From: Betaproteobacteria bacterium
GTDB taxonomy: Bacteria > Pseudomonadota > Gammaproteobacteria > Burkholderiales > Usitatibacteraceae
Direction: 5' to 3'
Assembly: GCA_012274175.1 (NCBI GenBank)
Contig: JAAOZZ010000153.1
Location: forward strand, 1-8,793
DNA: 8,793 nt
Shown here: piece by piece, positions 4,909-8,793 of the stretch
How positions within the stretch are numbered: the first letter of the stretch is position 1
Layout: every line of letters begins with the position of its first letter
The notes under the pieces: model-generated
What the model was told of the DNA's origin: nothing
The model's database searches: none
What the model saw: the letters and a program-made list of their open reading frames with translations, nothing else
Program-made: the position numbers and the translations under genes

Positions 4909-6459
4909 ATGAAGAGCACCTGGAATCGTTGCCGGTCTGTCCTCGCCACCGCAGCCGTCGCGGCCGCCGTGGCGCTTCCAGGCGCGGCCGGCGCGGCGAA
5001 GTCCGACGACACGCTGGTGGTGGCGCTGCAGCGGGGTATCACGTCGGTGGACTACCTCTACACGACCAAGCGCGAATACATCATCCTTTCCGAGCTGACC
5101 GACGACGGGCTGTTCGACGTCGACCCGGAAACGCTGCGCATCCGCGGGCTCGCGGCGAAATCCTGGCACCAGGTGGACGACACCACCATCGACGTGCAGG
5201 TCCGCGACGGCATCAAGTTCCACGACGGCAGCCCGCTCACCGCCGACGACGTGGTGTACACCTATAACTGGGTCCTCGATCCGAAGAGCAACGCGAACCG
5301 CAGCCGGCAGTTCGCCGAATGGCTGGCGAGCGTCACGAAGACCGGGCCGATGAGCGTGCGGTTCAAGATGAAGTATCCCTATCCCCTCGCGCTGCGGGCC
5401 ATGGGAGCCTCGATGCCGCTGCGCAAGAAAAGCACCTACGACGGCGCGGCGGCGAGCGGATCGAAGCCCCTCGGCCAGACCCTGAACGGCATCGGCCCCT
5501 ACAAGGTCGTCTCCGTCGAGCCGGGCAGGAAGACCGTGATCGAGCGCTTCGACGGCTATTACCGCGACAGTCCCAAGGGCCGGCCCGCCATCCGGCGCAT
5601 GGTGTTTCGCGAGATACCCGACTGGGGCACCCAGGAAGCCGAGCTCATGAGCGGCGGGGTGCAGTGGATGTACGACGTCCCCTACGACATCGCGAGCACG
5701 CTGGGATCGTCTCCCGTGGCGAGCGCCCTCAACGGCCCGTCGCTGCGCGTGGGATTCATCGTCCTCGACGCGGCGGGACTCTCCGGAAAGGACAACCCGC
5801 TCACCAAGCTCGCGGTCCGGCGCGCCATCATCCACGCCATCAACCGCGAGGCGATCGTGAAGAGCATCGTCAAGGGCGACGCGCAGGTGATCGATTCCGC
5901 GTGCCATCCGGCGCAATTCGGCTGCACCCAGGACGTGATGAAGTATCCCTACGATCCCGCCAAGGCCCGGGAGCTGCTGAAGAGCGCGGGCTACCCGAAA
6001 GGATTCACGTTCGACCTCTGGGCCTACCGCGAGAAGGATTCCGCGGAAGCCATCGCCGCGGACCTCGCGAAGGTCGGCATCACGGCGCGCCTGCGCTTCG
6101 TGCAGCTGGCGACCCTCGACCAGGCGCGCAAGAAGCACGAGATCCAGTCCTATTTCGGGAGCTGGGGCTCGGGCAGCGTCGCCGACACCGCCGCGATCGC
6201 CGACGTGCACTGGTCCGCGACCACCGACCGCAACATGTCCGGCGACAAGCAGGTCACCGAGTACATGATCGGGGCGCAGAAGACGGTCGATCCCGCCAAG
6301 CGCGCCGAGCTCTATGCCAAGGGGCTGCGGCTCATCGCGGAAAAGGCGTACTGGGTGCCGCTGTACACGTTCTCGCTCAATTACCTCGTGTCGAAGGAGC
6401 TCGACTTCACGCCCCCGAAGGACGGGATGCCGCGCCTATACCTGGCGAAATGGAAATAG
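4909..6459 (+). CDS. ABC transporter substrate-binding protein, family 5 (peptide/opine/nickel class, DppA/OppA-like)
   Basis: This 516-residue periplasmic receptor delivers its ligand to the permeases encoded just downstream. A Sec signal peptide (about 1-29, ending PGAAGAA) precedes the mature protein. Family-5 hallmarks are present: ILSELTDDGLFDVDPETLRI near the N terminus, WHQVDDTTIDVQVRDGIKFHDG, the signature PLTADDVVYTYNWVLDP, GIGPYKVVSVEPG, LAVRRAIIHAINREAIVKSI and YDPAKARELLKSAGYPKGF. Cys332 and Cys339 (in ACHPAQFGC) could form a small disulphide loop. Length is normal for the family. The start at 4909 is fixed by GGAG (4897-4900) 8 bases upstream; the reading frame stays open further upstream into the hydrolase gene, but without a signal peptide at its start. 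Sequence alone does not say whether the ligand is a di- or oligopeptide, an opine or another small solute. Confidence 0.94.
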   Translation: MKSTWNRCRSVLATAAVAAAVALPGAAGAAKSDDTLVVALQRGITSVDYLYTTKREYIILSELTDDGLFDVDPETLRIRGLAAKSWHQVDDTTIDVQVRDGIKFHDGSPLTADDVVYTYNWVLDPKSNANRSRQFAEWLASVTKTGPMSVRFKMKYPYPLALRAMGASMPLRKKSTYDGAAASGSKPLGQTLNGIGPYKVVSVEPGRKTVIERFDGYYRDSPKGRPAIRRMVFREIPDWGTQEAELMSGGVQWMYDVPYDIASTLGSSPVASALNGPSLRVGFIVLDAAGLSGKDNPLTKLAVRRAIIHAINREAIVKSIVKGDAQVIDSACHPAQFGCTQDVMKYPYDPAKARELLKSAGYPKGFTFDLWAYREKDSAEAIAADLAKVGITARLRFVQLATLDQARKKHEIQSYFGSWGSGSVADTAAIADVHWSATTDRNMSGDKQVTEYMIGAQKTVDPAKRAELYAKGLRLIAEKAYWVPLYTFSLNYLVSKELDFTPPKDGMPRLYLAKWK

Positions 6460-6472
6460 GCGGTAGCCCTCG

Positions 6473-7390
6473 ATGCTGAAGTACGCACTTCGCCGCGGCG
6501 TCCTCGCGCTCCTCGTGGCGTTCACGGTATCGGTCGCCACGTTCTTCCTGCTCAACTTCGCAACCGATCCCGCCCAGGCCCTCGCGGGGGAAGACGCGCC
6601 GCCGGAGGTGGTCGAGCAGATTCGCGCCCAGTTCGGGCTCGACCGCCCGCTGGTCGTGCAATACGCGAGCTGGATCGGTGCCCTGGCGCACGGCGATCTC
6701 GGGCAGAGCTACCACTGGCGCAGTCCCGTCGGGGCGCTCATCGCGAGCCATGCCCCGGTCACGATCCGGCTGGCGCTGCTCGCCATGGCGGTGACCATCG
6801 GGGTGGCCATCCCTCTGGGCGCGATCGCCGCGCTCCGGCCCAACTCGATCGTCGATCGCCTCGCCCTGTCGGTGGCCGTCGGCGCCCAGGCCATCCCGAA
6901 CTTCTGGCTCGGGCTCATGCTGATCATCCTCCTCGCCGTGAAGTTCCCGATCTTCCCCGTCTCGGGAGACACGACGTGGATGCATTTCGTGCTGCCCGCG
7001 CTCGTGCTGGGTGCCAGCTCCGTTCCGGCGGTGATGCGGCTCACGCGCACGGGGCTGCTCGACGTGCTCGCCTCCGACTACATCCGCACCGCGCGCTCGA
7101 AGGGCTTCCGGGGGCTGCGGCTGCTCACGCGTCACGCGATGCGCAACGCCATGCTGCCGGTCGTGAGCGTGCTCGCGGTCCAGCTGGGCGCCAAGCTGGG
7201 CGGTTCCGTGATCGTGGAGTCCGTGTTCGCCCTGAACGGTCTGGGGCGCCTCGCGCTGCAATCGATCCTGGGCGGGGACATCCCCACCGTCCAGATCCTG
7301 GTCTTCGTGTTCGCGCTCACGTTCGTGATCCTCACGTTCCTCGCGGACCTGCTGAACGCGTGGATCGATCCGCGCATCCGGCTCGGGTGA
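6473..7390 (+). CDS. ABC transporter permease, DppB/OppB type
   Basis: This 305-residue inner-membrane protein is one half of the transmembrane channel of the peptide-class importer. It has an N-terminal segment (about 9-29), the periplasmic stretch with QFGLDRPLVVQYASWIGALAHGDLGQSY (about 53-80) typical of DppB-type permeases, then hydrophobic segments near 98-121, 132-157, 171-190, 233-255 and 275-295. The cytoplasmic EAA coupling loop, which contacts the ATPases, begins at D202 (DYIRTARSKGFRGLRLLTRH). The C terminus ends with the usual LNAWIDPRIRLG. AGGCGG (6458-6463), overlapping the stop of the binding-protein gene, lies 9 bases before the ATG. A 13-base gap before and 6-base gap after indicate co-transcription. 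Confidence 0.95.
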   Translation: MLKYALRRGVLALLVAFTVSVATFFLLNFATDPAQALAGEDAPPEVVEQIRAQFGLDRPLVVQYASWIGALAHGDLGQSYHWRSPVGALIASHAPVTIRLALLAMAVTIGVAIPLGAIAALRPNSIVDRLALSVAVGAQAIPNFWLGLMLIILLAVKFPIFPVSGDTTWMHFVLPALVLGASSVPAVMRLTRTGLLDVLASDYIRTARSKGFRGLRLLTRHAMRNAMLPVVSVLAVQLGAKLGGSVIVESVFALNGLGRLALQSILGGDIPTVQILVFVFALTFVILTFLADLLNAWIDPRIRLG

Positions 7391-7396
7391 ACGGCG

Positions 7397-8323
7397 ATGG
7401 GCCCCGTTCCTCCCGTGATGGTGGCGCTCGCCGACGAGCCGCCCGTGGCCGTGGAGCTGCCGGCCCTTTCCCCGGGGAAGCTGCTGCGGCGCAGGATGCT
7501 GCACCACAAGGGCTTCGTGATCGGCCTCGCCATCATGGCCGCGCTCGCCATCGTGGCCCTGTTCGCGCCCGTCATCGCGGGGCACGATCCCTTCGACCAG
7601 GACCTCGCCCACCGCCTGATGCCGCCGGCCTGGGTGCAGGGCGGCAGCGCGCAGCATCTGCTCGGCACCGACCACCTGGGGCGGGACTACCTGAGCCGCC
7701 TGCTCTACGGCGCGAGGATCTCGCTCGCCATCGGCCTGGGCGCGGCTTCCATCGGCTGCGTGATCGGCGTGACCCTGGGCGTATGCGCCGGGTATTTCGG
7801 CGGGAGAGTTGACCAGCTCGTGAGCTACATCCTCACCTGCCAGCTGGCCCTGCCCGGCCTGCTGCTCGCGATGGCGCTGGTGTTCTTCATCGGGCCTTCG
7901 CTCCTGGTGGTGATCTGCGTGATCGGGCTGCTGCACTGGACCTACTATCTCGTAGTCACGCGCGCCGCGACCCTGCAGATCCGGCGCCTGGACTTCGTCG
8001 CGGCCGCCGAGGCCATGGGCGAGAGCCGCTTGCAGATCATCGTCCACGAGGTGCTCCCGAACCTCCTGAACCAGGTCATCGTGATCTTCACGCTCGAGAT
8101 CGGTGTAGCGGTCCTGTCGGAAGCGGCGCTGTCCTTCCTTGGCGTGGGCGTGCAGCCCCCGATCCCCTCGTGGGGACTGATGATCGCCGAGGGCAAGGAC
8201 GCCATGTTCTTCCGCCCCTGGCTCGTCGTGCTTCCCGGCGCGGCGATATTCCTGCTGGTGATGGCGGCGAACCTGCTGGGCGACGGCCTGCGCGACGTGA
8301 CCGCGCCCGAGAGCCGGAATTGA
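7397..8323 (+). CDS. ABC transporter permease, DppC/OppC type
   Basis: This 308-residue protein is the second channel subunit. It has the DppC-type N-terminal domain: a cytoplasmic head, a first membrane segment near 39-61 (FVIGLAIMAALAIVALFAPV), then the periplasmic motif LLGTDHLGRDYLSRLLYGARIS (88-109). Further membrane segments lie near 110-133, 145-165, 167-187, 230-250 and 275-297. The EAA loop starts at D199 (DFVAAAEAMGESRLQIIVHEVLPN), followed by the family phrase EAALSFLGVGVQPPIPSWG. The start at 7397 is supported by GGGTGA (7385-7390), which matches the anti-Shine-Dalgarno and overlaps the dppB-type stop codon, 6 bases upstream. An in-frame ATG at 7418 is a less likely alternative. 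Its stop overlaps the next gene's start. Confidence 0.95.
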   Translation: MGPVPPVMVALADEPPVAVELPALSPGKLLRRRMLHHKGFVIGLAIMAALAIVALFAPVIAGHDPFDQDLAHRLMPPAWVQGGSAQHLLGTDHLGRDYLSRLLYGARISLAIGLGAASIGCVIGVTLGVCAGYFGGRVDQLVSYILTCQLALPGLLLAMALVFFIGPSLLVVICVIGLLHWTYYLVVTRAATLQIRRLDFVAAAEAMGESRLQIIVHEVLPNLLNQVIVIFTLEIGVAVLSEAALSFLGVGVQPPIPSWGLMIAEGKDAMFFRPWLVVLPGAAIFLLVMAANLLGDGLRDVTAPESRN

Positions 8324-8793
8324 CCTTGGTTCCGGCCGCTCCCCTGCTCGAGGTGCGGAACCTCGACGTCGACATCCCGACCGCGGGCGGCGTACTCCAT
8401 GCGGTGCGCAACGTGAGCTTCACGCTGCAGGCGGGCGAGGCGATGGGCATCGTGGGCGAATCGGGGTCGGGAAAATCCATGACCGCCCTGGCCCTCATGG
8501 GCCTGCTCCCGGCGCGCGCCCGGCGCAGCGCGCAGGCGCTTCGCCTGGGGGGAGACGACCTCATCGCCCTGTCGGAGCGCGACCTCGCAGGCCGCATCCG
8601 CGGCAAGGCCATGGCGATGGTCTTCCAGGAGCCGATGACCTCGCTCAACCCGGTGTACACGATCGGGCGCCAGTTGACCGAGACGATGGATTCGGCGGGC
8701 GCCTCGCGGGCGCAGGCCGCCGAGCGCGCCCTCTTCCTGCTCGACCGCGTCGGCATACCCGACGGCCGCAGCCGCATGGGACAGTATCCGCAC
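8320..8793 (+). CDS. ABC transporter ATP-binding protein, DppD/OppD type (N-terminal 158 codons; runs off the right edge)
   Basis: This is the first half of a cytoplasmic ATPase that powers the importer; usual full length is about 320-350 residues or more. The start region reads PLLEVRNLDVDIPTAGGVLHAV. Walker A is GESGSGKS at 46-53, with Lys52 as the phosphate-binding lysine. The Q-loop is MVFQEPMTSLNPVYTIG with Gln103, and the fragment ends GRSRMGQYPH, just where the family continues into the LSGG signature. Walker B and the C-terminal oligopeptide-transporter domain lie outside the window. No ATG is usable: TTG at 8320 overlaps the preceding TGA by four bases (TTGA), and TTG at 8326 is the alternative. 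The first is chosen for translational coupling, with moderate confidence. A second ATPase (DppF/OppF type) is expected downstream. Confidence 0.93.
   Translation, partial: MTLVPAAPLLEVRNLDVDIPTAGGVLHAVRNVSFTLQAGEAMGIVGESGSGKSMTALALMGLLPARARRSAQALRLGGDDLIALSERDLAGRIRGKAMAMVFQEPMTSLNPVYTIGRQLTETMDSAGASRAQAAERALFLLDRVGIPDGRSRMGQYPH

Noticed and set aside
6407..8047. A 546-codon open frame on the minus strand opposite the two permease genes
   Set aside because: Its translation is a low-complexity mix rich in His, Arg, Glu, Gln and Asp with no recognisable domain, typical of the antisense of hydrophobic high-GC genes. The plus strand has two textbook permeases with motifs and ribosome sites.

Overview
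The window is GC-rich, densely coding chromosomal DNA. It most likely comes from a betaproteobacterium (Burkholderiales or a relative). This rests on protein style only: a Burkholderia/Neisseria-type 16-strand porin ending in Phe, a urea-type UrtA, a fumarylpyruvate-hydrolase-like FAH protein and an oligopeptide-type ABC cassette. No rRNA, tRNA, CRISPR array, insertion sequence, phage gene or integrase was seen. Codon and base use looks uniform, so nothing marks recent transfer.

Layout, left to right. (1) The left edge holds the first 260 codons of urtA on the minus strand. It encodes the periplasmic urea-binding protein, and the rest of the gene runs off the left edge. (2) A roughly 310-base divergent intergenic region follows. 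It holds a good candidate sigma-54 promoter for urtA and a cluster of palindromes and nested inverted repeats. (3) A plus-strand FAH-family hydrolase gene converges on, and overlaps by 13 bases, a minus-strand LysR-type regulator gene. (4) A 176-base AT-richer divergent region with two dyads separates the regulator from a plus-strand gene run. (5) That run reaches the right edge: an outer-membrane porin, an exported alpha/beta-hydrolase-fold protein, a family-5 (peptide/opine/nickel class) solute-binding protein, a DppB-type permease, a DppC-type permease and the first 158 codons of a DppD/OppD-type ATPase. Gaps in the run are 38, 43, 13, 6 and minus 4 bases, so it may be one operon.

Functional reading (inference). 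The plus-strand run could form a complete route from outside to cytoplasm: porin through the outer membrane, binding protein plus exported hydrolase-fold protein in the periplasm, then the ABC transporter in the inner membrane. The divergent LysR regulator is the natural candidate controller. The substrate cannot be read from the sequence. UrtA belongs to a separate nitrogen-scavenging unit, consistent with its apparent sigma-54 promoter.

The most notable observation is that the alpha/beta hydrolase keeps its candidate Asp and His but has Gly where the nucleophilic Ser should be (G-H-G-A-G in place of G-H-S-A-G). This suggests a pseudoenzyme or a ligand-binding partner of the uptake system. 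I see no clear sign of a wholly new defence or mobile system.
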